Assembly: GCA_025062105.1 (NCBI GenBank)
Contig: JANXAQ010000344.1
Span: 1-35,631 of the forward strand
Direction: 5' to 3'
DNA length: 35,631 nt
From: Thermoguttaceae bacterium
GTDB taxonomy: Bacteria > Planctomycetota > Planctomycetia > Pirellulales > Thermoguttaceae
Under the pieces are notes generated by a model, which was not told where the DNA came from, ran no database searches, and saw only the letters and a list, made by a program, of their open reading frames with translations. Of this stretch, positions 24,886-33,820 are shown piece by piece (position 1 is the first letter of the stretch; every line of letters begins with the position of its first letter). The position numbers were made by a program, and so were the translations under genes.

Positions 24886-27426
24886 CTACCTCGTTTCCTC
24901 GAGGATCGCTAATTTGGTTATATAAGCCAAATCGGCTCGGCAGAATGGTAAATCGACTCGTTGGGCCAATTCCTCCCGGCTTGCCTTTCGCAGCCAAGCT
25001 AGCGCCTGAAACGCACTGAGGGCCAAGTCCGGCGGATCCACAAAGTTTTCGCCGTAGTGGACCTGCCGTTCTTCGCCCACCAGATGCCAGGTGGCACAGA
25101 GGGTTTCAAAGCTGCGCCAAACTTTTTCAATTGCCTCGGGGGCTTCGGCTCGGAGGATGCCAGCCAGTTCTGGGCTAAGATCATGAAATAGAGCAATTTT
25201 CGCCCGATGGGGGCGGAGGGTGTAGAACAGGCCGTCTCCCCGTCCAATCAAATTGTCCCATGCTCGGATGTCGGAGATAATAGGTAGGCTGATTTGCTCG
25301 GCGGTTTGCCGCCACCACTGCACCAGCCGCTTGGTCTGCTGATCCGCCAGCGTCTTGGCCTGTTGAGCCAGCAGAGTGTCTTCCATCTTTTGAGCCATCT
25401 GGGCCATCGCCATCAATGAACTGATATACCTATTGGCCCATAGGTCTCCTCGCTCTGGGTTCAGTTGCCAGCCGGTTTTTTGGAAATCCTCAAAACAAGC
25501 TCGAATCTGCGGCCAACTTTTTTGCAGCCGATCCCATTGCCCACACCGTTGGGCATAGAGCCAAACGGCACTGATGTTGCCAAACGGATGGTATAACGGT
25601 TGGGCTTCGGCCGGAAGCAATATCTCCCTGGGGATCGGGTAAAACTCTCGGCGTTGCCCTTGGCGGGGGGGATACCAGGCCGAGCGAGAAAACGGCGGAT
25701 ACTGCTCCCACTGCTGGGCTAAAAACTTTTGCACCTGCTCCTGCAACTCCTTTGGTAGATAGGGATACGCCCTGGCCAGGGTTTCGAAAACCTCTCCGCT
25801 GTTATCAAACAGAAGCTGCCGGCCATGTAACCCCGGCTCCATCATAGCTGGCGCCCAGTCTTGCCCAATCAATTCGGATACTGCTTCGGCCAAGGCGTTT
25901 TTCGGAATCTGCAGTGGGGTCGGAGGAGCTTGCACAGACGGGATTTTTTCTCCCAAGATGGCCTGATCTTGGGCCGGCGGACCTTGCTGAGCAGCGGCAA
26001 TGCAAAGAATCCGACTTCCGGTTTGCCAGTAGAGACGGCCGTCGGCCACAGCCACACCACCCCGGCCAGGACCATGCCATTCATTCCGCGCCCAGGGCAG
26101 GTTCCGGAAACCTCCCCAGGTGTCCCGATTGCCGGCAATGTGGAAAAGTTCCTTGCTTTTCAGATCAAAACCGCTTAACGTGCCCTGATGGACGATCAAA
26201 ACGCTCTGGCCTGCTCCGACGAAATTTTGGCTTTCGTCGGCAGTGCCCCAGAAGGTGTTCCAGGGTGGCTGCATGGCATGCTTGTGATGCAGAGGCTCTA
26301 TTCGGCCGTCTAAATCCAATAGCCCCAGCGCCACCAGCGGTGCTACGCCAAGATTCCAGTTGCCGTACGCACTGCGATAAAAGACCAAAGCTCGACCCTC
26401 GGGCAACACGACGGGCGGGAGGCCTACCGCTTGGCAGCCGGCGGCCCATAGCACCGGTGCTGGCTCCAGCAGCTTGCCTGAGTCGGCATCGAACCAGAAA
26501 AACGTCCTAGCCCCCGGCTCCTGCTTGAGGTACTGGACGATGGCTTTTTGCTCCTGGGCCCACAGTTCTGGGGTGCCTAGGGCAGCCGAGCTTTTACACC
26601 ACTGGTCTAACTTCTCCCAATGGCTGTCATCGACCTTGGCCTGTCGGCAGAGAAAATGCCGATCCTGATGGATTCGATCGGACATATTGATCACGGGATT
26701 CGTTCGGACTACGACCCGGCGCTGGCCTTGGTGTTCCCAGAGCACCGGATAATAATCGCGAGCAGTTTGGCCTATCAGGACTGGGCTAGTCCAGAGCAAT
26801 TGACCGGTTTTGGTCGCCAGGCATCGGAGGCGCAAATCCTCAGCGGTCACAAAAACCCGACCCCAACCCACGGAAGCCGTCTGCCGAACGGGTGCCTCCA
26901 GTCGCTTTTGCCAACGCACTTTGCCAGTTTGCAGATCCACGGCCACAAACTGGCCCGTCCGTGCGCCGATAAATACGATGCCCTCGGCAATCGTAGGCGA
27001 AGCGGCAAACCCGCCTCGATCCACAAACTGGCTCCATCGTAGCTTGCCTGTGGCCGACTCCACTGCATACAGGCCTCCGTCGGTACTAGCCGCTACCACC
27101 AGCCCTGCTTCGTAAGCCGGCGAATGCAAAAAGGCTCCATTAGCCTTAAACCACCAGATCGGTTCCCCAGTCTGAGCACTGAGAGCGTAGAGATTACCGC
27201 TATGGGTACCGACGAATACTTTTCCATCGCCTACTATGGGTTCGGCACTGGTGCTGATACGTTCCTGATGAAAATGCCGGACCCACACGAGCTGAAACGG
27301 CCGGCGTAGTTCGGTGGGAATGAATCCGGTGCGTTGGACATTGCCCCGCAGCGTAGGCCAATCCGCCGCCTGCCCAACCGCCGCTCCTACCAAAATTACC
27401 GCCAAACTCACAATATATTTTCTCAT
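24886..27426 (-). CDS. Secreted PQQ-type beta-propeller protein
   Basis: 846 residues, starting at the ATG at 27426 with AGGAG eight bases upstream. A signal peptide (MRKYIVSLAVILVGAAVGQA) precedes ADWPTLRGN. Residues about 20-500 are a PQQ-like propeller of the BamB type; at least four blades are plain: FVGTHSGNLYALSAQTGEPI, STDGGLYAVESATGKLRW, GARTGQFVAVDLQTGKVRW and LRCLATKTGQLLW. Each ends with the Trp or similar docking residue. Such proteins in planctomycetes are periplasmic or surface proteins; PQQ binding itself is not implied. Residues about 510-846 form a mostly helical domain that I do not recognise (QKMEDTLLAQQAKTLADQQT, EAIEKVWRSFETLCATWHLV); it could be an alpha-helical toroid as in sugar-acting enzymes. 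There are no close neighbours on the same strand, so it is probably transcribed alone. Confidence 0.9.
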   Translation of the reverse strand: MRKYIVSLAVILVGAAVGQAADWPTLRGNVQRTGFIPTELRRPFQLVWVRHFHQERISTSAEPIVGDGKVFVGTHSGNLYALSAQTGEPIWWFKANGAFLHSPAYEAGLVVAASTDGGLYAVESATGKLRWSQFVDRGGFAASPTIAEGIVFIGARTGQFVAVDLQTGKVRWQKRLEAPVRQTASVGWGRVFVTAEDLRLRCLATKTGQLLWTSPVLIGQTARDYYPVLWEHQGQRRVVVRTNPVINMSDRIHQDRHFLCRQAKVDDSHWEKLDQWCKSSAALGTPELWAQEQKAIVQYLKQEPGARTFFWFDADSGKLLEPAPVLWAAGCQAVGLPPVVLPEGRALVFYRSAYGNWNLGVAPLVALGLLDLDGRIEPLHHKHAMQPPWNTFWGTADESQNFVGAGQSVLIVHQGTLSGFDLKSKELFHIAGNRDTWGGFRNLPWARNEWHGPGRGGVAVADGRLYWQTGSRILCIAAAQQGPPAQDQAILGEKIPSVQAPPTPLQIPKNALAEAVSELIGQDWAPAMMEPGLHGRQLLFDNSGEVFETLARAYPYLPKELQEQVQKFLAQQWEQYPPFSRSAWYPPRQGQRREFYPIPREILLPAEAQPLYHPFGNISAVWLYAQRCGQWDRLQKSWPQIRACFEDFQKTGWQLNPERGDLWANRYISSLMAMAQMAQKMEDTLLAQQAKTLADQQTKRLVQWWRQTAEQISLPIISDIRAWDNLIGRGDGLFYTLRPHRAKIALFHDLSPELAGILRAEAPEAIEKVWRSFETLCATWHLVGEERQVHYGENFVDPPDLALSAFQALAWLRKASREELAQRVDLPFCRADLAYITKLAILEETR

Positions 27427-27568
27427 CCGGCTAACTCCTGGATTGTTTGCCTACTCACAGACCTTTTACTAAGAGCCCCCATCGGCAATCCGTTACTTCC
27501 CATTATATTCTCTGCTCCGGGGGAAACCATTTTCTCTTAAGAAACAGACCAACTTCTGTAGCAAAGCC

Positions 27569-27650
27569 TGCTCTAGACTTTTGCCAATTTCCAGAGTGCA
27601 GGCTCTGTGAGATGTTCCTACTGTTTGAAAATCTTGGACTTAGGTTCGGA
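27569..27650 (-). repeat. Family A fragment
   Basis: CTAGACTTTTGCCAATTTCC at the left and AAATCTTGGACTTAGG at the right match the first half of a reversed family A copy. The other half is absent. Confidence 0.5.
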
Positions 27651-27937
27651 AATCAAGATTTGGCCGTTTCCTAATAGGGTTTGTATTAACCGGATTGCCT
27701 AACAACAGACGGAGAAAATAGGTACGTTCGGAATTCTCGGTAATCCAGCTACTGATCTGATTTCCTCTAAAGATGGATTTCCAGACAGCCTCTTAAAAAG
27801 AGATTTTTGGCTCGTTCGACTGCCAAGTTGTTTTCCCACTAACAGGGGCGAGCCCAAGATTTGAACACTTTGGCTCCCCCTACACTTCATCGGCCAGTCG
27901 AATAAGGAAGACTGGCTAATCCCTTTTCAGACAGCCT
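27651..27937. other. Intergenic stretch with two copies of a family C end
   Basis: CAGACAGCCTCTTA occurs at about 27784 and again at about 27929, the form taken by the right end of family C. No complete copy or gene is visible. Confidence 0.4.
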
Positions 27938-27942
27938 CTTAG

Positions 27943-28090
27943 CTCGACTTTTGCTATTTTCCCTAACCTCTTTGGTTTCCAGTAGTTACGACGAGACTTC
28001 CTTTTGTTCACACAATGTCCTAAGTCCAATAGTTCCAAGGAGTTAGAGTTTCCCCCTTCCAGGAGAAGGCCTAAACTGGCAAAAGTCGAG
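27943..28090 (+). mobile_element. Family A MITE-like element (A14) with 5-bp target duplication
   Basis: 148 bp from CTCGACTTTTGCTATTTTCC to AACTGGCAAAAGTCGAG, flanked by CTTAG at 27938-27942 and 28091-28095. Left flank is a family C end, right flank an older family A half. Confidence 0.92.
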
Positions 28091-28170
28091 CTTAGGAAAT
28101 TTACTGAACAAAGAATCCGAAAACCTAACTTCCTAAAATAAAGGGAGTTACAAAAATGGCGAAATTCGAG
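28091..28170 (-). repeat. Half of a family A copy, joined to A14
   Basis: CTTAGGAAATTTACTGAACA to AAAAATGGCGAAATTCGAG is the second half of a reversed family A copy. A14 starts exactly at the CTTAG that family A itself carries in its middle. Confidence 0.7.
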
Positions 28171-28471
28171 CTGATAGACATCCGGGCAAATCAGCAGAGG
28201 TAGGATAGATAGCAGTCAGAGCTACTCACTGCTAACAGACCACCGATTCTTTGCCACCCTTCAGACGGCACAAGCAAGAAGAGAAAATAGCCACCAAGTA
28301 CGGAGCATCCCTACATCCTACCGTGTTTCCAGGAAACACATGAACCCTTCCGCCGAACGAGAAACGGGGATGATTGAAAGCCTCTCACTAAGTGAGCGAT
28401 CCTACCAGTCTCTAGCGGGACTTGTAGCATCTCAGGAGCATTTGGATTTGCGTTTTGTTGGAAATTTTTAG
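28171..28471. other. Non-coding stretch without recognised content
   Basis: No gene, repeat family or regulatory site could be identified here. Confidence 0.4.
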
Positions 28472-28619
28472 CTCGGGTTTTGCCATTTTTGAACTCCCCG
28501 AAGCAGAAAGCTCTACCTTCTACTTGTAACAATTGGCCATAGGAAATTGGGTGAACAAAAGGAGGTTTCGCCGTAACTAGTGGCGGGAAAACCAGTGAGG
28601 AAAAATGGCAAAACTCAAG
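28472..28619 (-). mobile_element. Family A MITE-like element (A15)
   Basis: 148 bp from CTCGGGTTTTGCCATTTTTG to AAAAATGGCAAAACTCAAG, with AAATTGGGTGAACAAAAGG inside. It lies 51 bp past the stop codon of the acyl-CoA synthetase gene. Confidence 0.85.
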
Positions 28620-28670
28620 CCGGGATTTTCCTTGCTTTCCGGTAGGAATGGGGAAGGCGTTAAGGGACGC

Positions 28671-31358
28671 CTAGGCTACTTCTTTGCGGACGAGGATGAC
28701 GTCTTCGTCGGGCCGTTCGATGAATTCAAACCCACGGTTGCGGAAGGTGGCCAGCATTCGGGCATTGTCTTTGGTGGTTTCGGCCACCACACGTTTAACG
28801 CCCCACCGATGGGCTACTTCCAAGCAGTAATCCGTCAAGAGGCCGCCCAAGCCTCGGCCATGCCAGCGATCGACCACGATGACGGCATACTCGGCTTCTT
28901 CGTGGTTCATGTCGGCCACCAATCGGCCCACGCCGATGAGTTTCTGTTGGCCGTCTTCCTCGATCTCGGCCACAATGCCGATTTCGCGGTCGTAGTCGAT
29001 GAAGCAATAGCGGGTGGCCATTTCATGGGTGGTCTGTTTGAATAGATATCGGAAGCGGAACCAGATGGTTTGGGTGGAGCAATTGGCCAAAAGTTCATGC
29101 CACATCGGCTCGTCTTCCGGTTTGATCGGCCGCAGGGTAACCACCGTACCATCTTTGAGCGTTCGTTGGGTGACGAATTCTTCTGGATAAGGCCGGATGG
29201 CCAGATGCGAATAGGGTCGGGCGCCATGCACAATGACTTCCCGATCCACGATCACCCGGGCATCCAAGGCAATGGCGTCCTTAGGGGTAACCAGCAACGG
29301 GTTGACGTCGATTTCTCGGATTTCGGGGTAGTCGGCCACCAGGTAGGAGAATCGCATCAGGATTTCGATCAGCCGATCAATGTTCACGCCGGGCCGCCCA
29401 CGATAGCCGCGAAGCAGCGGCCAAGATTTCAGGGATTCAAGCATCCGGCGGGCCAGCACTTCGTTCAGAGGCGGCAACGACAAGGCCCGATCTCGGAATA
29501 CTTCGGCTGCCACACCGCCCATGCCCACCATGAGCACCACGCCGAAGACCGGGTCCTTTTTGCTGCCGATAATCAGTTCGACGTCATTGCCGCGGGTAAT
29601 ATGTTTTTGCACAGTTACCCCAATGATTGTTGCGTCGGGCCGACGTTCTTTTGCCCGCTGAATAATTTCGGCAAAGGCCGTGCGAACTCCTTCATCGGAG
29701 TTGACGTTCAGCACCACGCCGCCGACGTCGGTTTTATGGGTAATTTGTGGGGAATGAATTTTTAGTACTACAGGATACCCGATCTGATGGGCAATGGCGA
29801 TGGCTTCTTCGGGCGTGCGAGCCAAGTGCGGCCGAGTAACAGGAATCTCATACGCCTCCAAAAATGCCTTAGAGAGCGGCTCGGAAAGGATGTCGGCGCC
29901 CTCGGCCAAAACGCTATCAAAAACCGGACGCAATCGCTGCCGATCCAGGCGAAAAGACATAGGAATATCCCGCGGGGTTTCGTGCAGGATTTCCAGATTC
30001 CGGGCATAATGCACCAGATGCATGAAGGCCCGAACGGCTTTTTCGGGCGTGGTGTAGGAGGGGATGCCGGCTTCGTTGAAGATCTGTAAGCCTTGGGCCA
30101 CGGAGCGGCCTCCCATCCAGGCGGCCAAGACCGGTTTTCGAGATCGGCCAGCTACCTCCGCTACGGCACGGGCCGTGCCGGTCGGATCCGTCATCGCCTG
30201 CGGCGTCAAAATCACCAAAACAGCATCCACATTTGGATCCTTTAGCACCGTATCAACCGCTTTAGCGTAGCGTTCCGGCGGTGCATCGCCCAAAACGTCC
30301 ACCGGGTTCCCGTGGGACCAAAACGGCGGCAGGAAGCTGTTGAGCGTATCGATGGTCTCCTGAGTTAAAGTGGCTAAATGACCATCCATGGAAATTAATG
30401 TATCTGTGGTCATTACACCGGGGCCACCGGCATTGGTTACGATAGCCAACCGATCACCCTTGGGCGGTTGCTGCCGGGCCAATAGCTCCGCACAATCAAA
30501 CATGTCATCCACTTCAAAGACTCGGACAATGCCGGCCCGCTGGAAGGCGGCTTCATAGACGGCATCCACGCCGGCCATGGCACCGGTATGACTAGCGGCG
30601 GCCTGTGCCGACTCCTGGAATCGGCCTGCTTTGTAAGCGACGATCGGCTTCGTGCGCGCAAAGGCACGAGCCGCCGACATAAACTCCCTGGCCTCGGTAA
30701 TCGACTCAATATACAAAATGATGGACTGCGTTTCGGTCTGCGAACCGAAATAGTCGATCAGGTCGGCAATACTCACGTCGATCATATTGCCAACCGAGAC
30801 AAAGTAGGAAAAACCAATCCCTTCGTCCAACGCCCAATCCAAAACTGATGTACACAAAGCCCCTGACTGGGAGATAAAGCCAATATGGCCCGGCCGGGGC
30901 GTAGCTGCCGCAAAACTGGCGTTCAGATGAAGCTTCGGCACGATAATACCCAGACAGTTCGGCCCCAAGATCCGCATTCCGGGAAACTTGGCTTGCTCCT
31001 GCAAAATCTGCTCTTCCAGTTTTCTGCCTTCCTCGCCGATTTCCCGGAAACCAGCCGAGATGATCACTAGCCCTAAGGTGCCCACTTCGCCCAACTGCCG
31101 AACTAAGCCGGGTACCGTAGGAGCCGGAGTGCAGATGACAGCCAAATCGGGAGGATGAGGCAAATGCTGTACGTCTGGATACGCCTGGATCCCCTGCACG
31201 GCCTCCCGATTGGGATTGACCGGATAAACCACCCCCCGAAACCCAGAGCCGACTAGATTCTTTAAAACCGTATATCCCACACTTGACGGGTTATCGCTTG
31301 CCCCGATAACGGCTACCCGATAGGGATTAAAAATCTTATTCAAATTATGAATACTCAC
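28671..31358 (-). CDS. ADP-forming acetyl/acyl-CoA synthetase fused to a GNAT acetyltransferase
   Basis: 895 residues with the domain order of E. coli PatZ (YfiQ): CoA-binding Rossmann domain (about 8-135; VAVIGASDNPSSVG), ligase/CoA domains (about 150-460), ATP-grasp domain (about 485-700; VVLKIHSPQITHKTDVGGV) and a C-terminal GNAT domain (about 725-890; VTLRPIKPEDEP, then RWHGRGLGGLL for acetyl-CoA binding). His257 in SHTGAMAG is the residue phosphorylated in ADP-forming acetyl-CoA synthetases. As I recall it is replaced by Asn in PatZ, so this protein may be an active synthetase as well as a lysine acetyltransferase. Likely reaction: acetate or other acid plus CoA plus ATP to acyl-CoA, ADP and phosphate, reversible. 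GTG start at 31358 has GGAGAG close upstream. Transcribed alone; soluble. Domain identity is secure, acid specificity and protein targets unknown. Confidence 0.93.
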   Translation of the reverse strand: MSIHNLNKIFNPYRVAVIGASDNPSSVGYTVLKNLVGSGFRGVVYPVNPNREAVQGIQAYPDVQHLPHPPDLAVICTPAPTVPGLVRQLGEVGTLGLVIISAGFREIGEEGRKLEEQILQEQAKFPGMRILGPNCLGIIVPKLHLNASFAAATPRPGHIGFISQSGALCTSVLDWALDEGIGFSYFVSVGNMIDVSIADLIDYFGSQTETQSIILYIESITEAREFMSAARAFARTKPIVAYKAGRFQESAQAAASHTGAMAGVDAVYEAAFQRAGIVRVFEVDDMFDCAELLARQQPPKGDRLAIVTNAGGPGVMTTDTLISMDGHLATLTQETIDTLNSFLPPFWSHGNPVDVLGDAPPERYAKAVDTVLKDPNVDAVLVILTPQAMTDPTGTARAVAEVAGRSRKPVLAAWMGGRSVAQGLQIFNEAGIPSYTTPEKAVRAFMHLVHYARNLEILHETPRDIPMSFRLDRQRLRPVFDSVLAEGADILSEPLSKAFLEAYEIPVTRPHLARTPEEAIAIAHQIGYPVVLKIHSPQITHKTDVGGVVLNVNSDEGVRTAFAEIIQRAKERRPDATIIGVTVQKHITRGNDVELIIGSKKDPVFGVVLMVGMGGVAAEVFRDRALSLPPLNEVLARRMLESLKSWPLLRGYRGRPGVNIDRLIEILMRFSYLVADYPEIREIDVNPLLVTPKDAIALDARVIVDREVIVHGARPYSHLAIRPYPEEFVTQRTLKDGTVVTLRPIKPEDEPMWHELLANCSTQTIWFRFRYLFKQTTHEMATRYCFIDYDREIGIVAEIEEDGQQKLIGVGRLVADMNHEEAEYAVIVVDRWHGRGLGGLLTDYCLEVAHRWGVKRVVAETTKDNARMLATFRNRGFEFIERPDEDVILVRKEVA

Positions 31359-31599
31359 TGGTCTCTCCTACTTTGCCAAATGTCCTATGGAATCCAGGGG
31401 GAACGGCCCATGGGCCAAATCATTCCGCATCAGAACCCTTCAATAATACTACGTCGGCATAATCTGGCAAAGTAGCAAGTTTTAGGAAAAAAAGCCCGTT
31501 TAAGTAGATTAAATCGAATAAACAAAACAGAAAAAATCTAGAAGCAGTCTCAGCTGGGCCGATTCCCGATCGGATTTGGCCAAACGAATGCAATCCCTC

Positions 31600-31880
31600 C
31601 TAAGAGCCGCTTTCTTTGGGAAAGTATTTCCCCTCGTAACGGAGGAGAATTATTACCTCAAATAGGTGGATAACCAACCTCTCAACACAACTCAACGGGT
31701 CCTTTTCCAGTAGGGAAAGCTCATGGAGAATCAGGAGGTGTTTGGTTGCGGAAATCGGGTTTCCTATATTGCCTATTTTGTCTATTCTTTGCCTTTCAGC
31801 TGACTATCGTAATTTTCCTAAACTCATGTCCGATCCTCTGAACTCAACTTCTGTGTATAAAAACATGGCCAGTGTGAGAG
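31600..31880 (+). repeat. Family E repeat (E4)
   Basis: Landmarks TTTCCTATATTGCCTATTTT, GTAATTTTCCTAAACTCATG, TCCGATCCTCTGAACTCAAC and TTCTGTGTATAAAAACATGG follow the order of E1. The left boundary is uncertain. Confidence 0.6.
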
Positions 31881-31940
31881 TTATTCCTAAAAACTGTGTT
31901 TGTGGCAAAGTTGGCTTGCTTTGAAAAATCCCCCCTAAAT

Positions 31941-32079
31941 CTCGAGTTTCGTCTTTGGCTTCATCCCGGAAGAGGGATGCTCTAACTCTTTATGAGTATT
32001 GGAGTTTTGTATGAACAAAGGCCCCCTTCGGCCTCACGCCTGGAAACACAAGGAGTTAGGAAAAATGGCAAAAGTTGAG
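31941..32079 (-). mobile_element. Family A MITE-like element (A16) with 6-bp target duplication
   Basis: 139 bp from CTCGAGTTTCGTCTTTGGC to AAAATGGCAAAAGTTGAG, flanked by CTAAAT at 31935-31940 and 32080-32085. The left end has lost about nine bases compared with other copies. Confidence 0.87.
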
Positions 32080-32174
32080 CTAAATAGATTCCCCTACTAA
32101 GGATGTAGTGGAAACAGACGTAGGGGAAACCGTTCTCCTCCGCAGTACAAGCGAATAGACCCCCCAGCGGCTAG

Positions 32175-32480
32175 CCTCGCTGTTTACACATCTTTGGCAT
32201 GTATTTACCCTCACCACGGCGGCAAGTGTTCCTCTCAATAGGGAGATGTCAAATCTTTAAAACGTAGCTAATCGTTACTTTGGGGAGAAATTGCAGCATT
32301 TAGGAGAATCACTTCCAAGAGTAAAAAATGGTTGGCTTCAAAGAAAGTCTTAGCTAGATCGCCTATTGTATTCATTCTGCGTTGTTCAACGAGTTTTTGG
32401 GATTTGCCTAAAGTGAAGTTCGAAGGCTTCAGCGCCAACTTATGTATCACAGCGAGGGCTGCGAGCACCCCTGCCAAAGG
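32175..32480 (+). repeat. Family E repeat (E5)
   Basis: Landmarks GCTAATCGTTACTTTGGGGA, CGCCTATTGTATTCATTCTG, GTTTTTGGGATTTGCCTAAA and AACTTATGTATCACAG follow the order of E1 and E2. Nothing further is recognised down to the next stop codon at 32631. Confidence 0.65.
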
Positions 32481-32630
32481 GTAGCTCCGCTGGAAACGGC
32501 TCCCGGGGGTACCAGGCAAAAAGACTTGATGCCGGCTGCCATTGGCTTTACCCCCTGTTTCCCACCACACCCGGCGGAGAGAAGAAAAGCGGCCCCAATC
32601 CATTAAACGGAACGGAAGGAGTAACTTTTC

Positions 32631-33764
32631 TCAAAGAGATACCTCTGAAGACGGGGGATTAATGCCTATTTTGTGTGAGACTGGGGTGGCGGTACCGCTT
32701 CCACCTGATAGGGGCAGTATGCCAACCGATCCAACCGAATTGGCCTTCCTGAAGCAGAGAGAAGCTTGGTGAATTTCGGCCGGAATGTAAAGTGGTTTAG
32801 CCTGGACTTCTCGGTAGATTCGGCCCACATATTCGCCCAATAGACCCAAGGTTGCCACCTGCAGGCCACCGACAAACATAAGAGCATAAAGCAGAAACCA
32901 ATGAGCTCCCACGGAGCTAAGGCCAGTTAGTCGCAAAAAGGCACTTGCCAGCCCACACAGCAAACCTAAAAACATAATCCCCATTCCCAGATACCCTATC
33001 CCCCGCAGCGGCGCCATCGACATGCTGGTAATGGCATCTAGGGCAAGATGAAGACGTTTGAAGAAGTTATACTTGGTGCGGCCAGCGTGTCGGGGTTGGC
33101 GTGTGTAGAGGATGGTGGTTTGTCGAAAGCCGGTCCAACTGACCAACCCGCGCACAAATCGGTTCCGTTCCGGCAGTTGGCAGAAGGCCTCTACTACCCG
33201 GCGGTCCATCAGCCGATAGTCGCCGGTATCCACCGGGATTTCAAACCCCGCTAGCCAACGAAATACCCGATAAAAAAGGTGGGCTGTCAGTTTCGTCACC
33301 CACGTTTCGCCCAATCGGGCGCTGCGCTGGGCGTGGATGTGATCATAGCCAGCCTCCCACAAGGCAAGCATTTGGGGGATAAGTTCGGGCGGGTCCTGAA
33401 GATCGGCATCGATCAGAACCACTGTTTGGCCTTGGGCATGTTGGATGCCGCAAGTGGTGGCGGCTTCGTGTCCGAAATTTCGGCTAAAAGCCACATAACT
33501 GATATGCGGATCCTCAGCTGCCAACTGACGAATAATCTCCAAGGAGCGATCTCGGCTCCCATCGTCCACAAAGAGGATTTCATAGGGTTGCTCCAGCTTC
33601 TGCAAGACCGCCGAAAGCCGCTCGTAAAGCGACGGTAAGCATGCTTCTTCGTTATAGACCGGGACCACAACGGTAATCAGCGGTCGGTTCGGATCCCGTT
33701 GTCGCTGGTGGTAGGAAGGCTGGCTGGTGCACTGGCTATGAGGGGCGTCCACCCGGATCGTCAT
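32631..33764 (-). CDS. Family 2 glycosyltransferase with C-terminal membrane hairpin
   Basis: 377 residues of the dolichol-phosphate-mannose synthase/ArnC/GtrB type, which move a sugar from a nucleotide donor to a polyprenyl phosphate at the inner membrane. The N-terminal GT-A domain shows TVVVPVYNEE (31-40), FVDDGSRDRS (65-74), SRNFGHEAA and the metal-binding DADLQDPPE (119-127). An amphipathic region (NFFKRLHLALDAITSMS) leads into two membrane segments (about 255-285 and 290-318). The last 50 residues are a hydrophilic tail without known role. Start ATG at 33764 follows AAGGAAG. The upstream gene ends 56 bp away on the same strand and is a membrane glycosyltransferase that probably uses lipid-linked sugar, so the two are likely one operon and one pathway. 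Sugar and acceptor cannot be told. Confidence 0.92.
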   Translation of the reverse strand: MTIRVDAPHSQCTSQPSYHQRQRDPNRPLITVVVPVYNEEACLPSLYERLSAVLQKLEQPYEILFVDDGSRDRSLEIIRQLAAEDPHISYVAFSRNFGHEAATTCGIQHAQGQTVVLIDADLQDPPELIPQMLALWEAGYDHIHAQRSARLGETWVTKLTAHLFYRVFRWLAGFEIPVDTGDYRLMDRRVVEAFCQLPERNRFVRGLVSWTGFRQTTILYTRQPRHAGRTKYNFFKRLHLALDAITSMSMAPLRGIGYLGMGIMFLGLLCGLASAFLRLTGLSSVGAHWFLLYALMFVGGLQVATLGLLGEYVGRIYREVQAKPLYIPAEIHQASLCFRKANSVGSVGILPLSGGSGTATPVSHKIGINPPSSEVSL

Positions 33765-33820
33765 GGAGAGCTTCCTTTCCCAAAAGAGCTAACCTTGCTT
33801 GCAGGGTGATGTGATGAAAA

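Noticed and set aside
29070..29765. 231-codon plus-strand frame opposite the acyl-CoA synthetase
   Set aside because: Lies entirely antisense to a clearly identified gene and has no recognisable protein features.
1993..32085. Family A as a CRISPR array or REP/BIME elements
   Set aside because: Copies are dispersed, occur in both orientations, are far longer than CRISPR or REP units, and carry target duplications.
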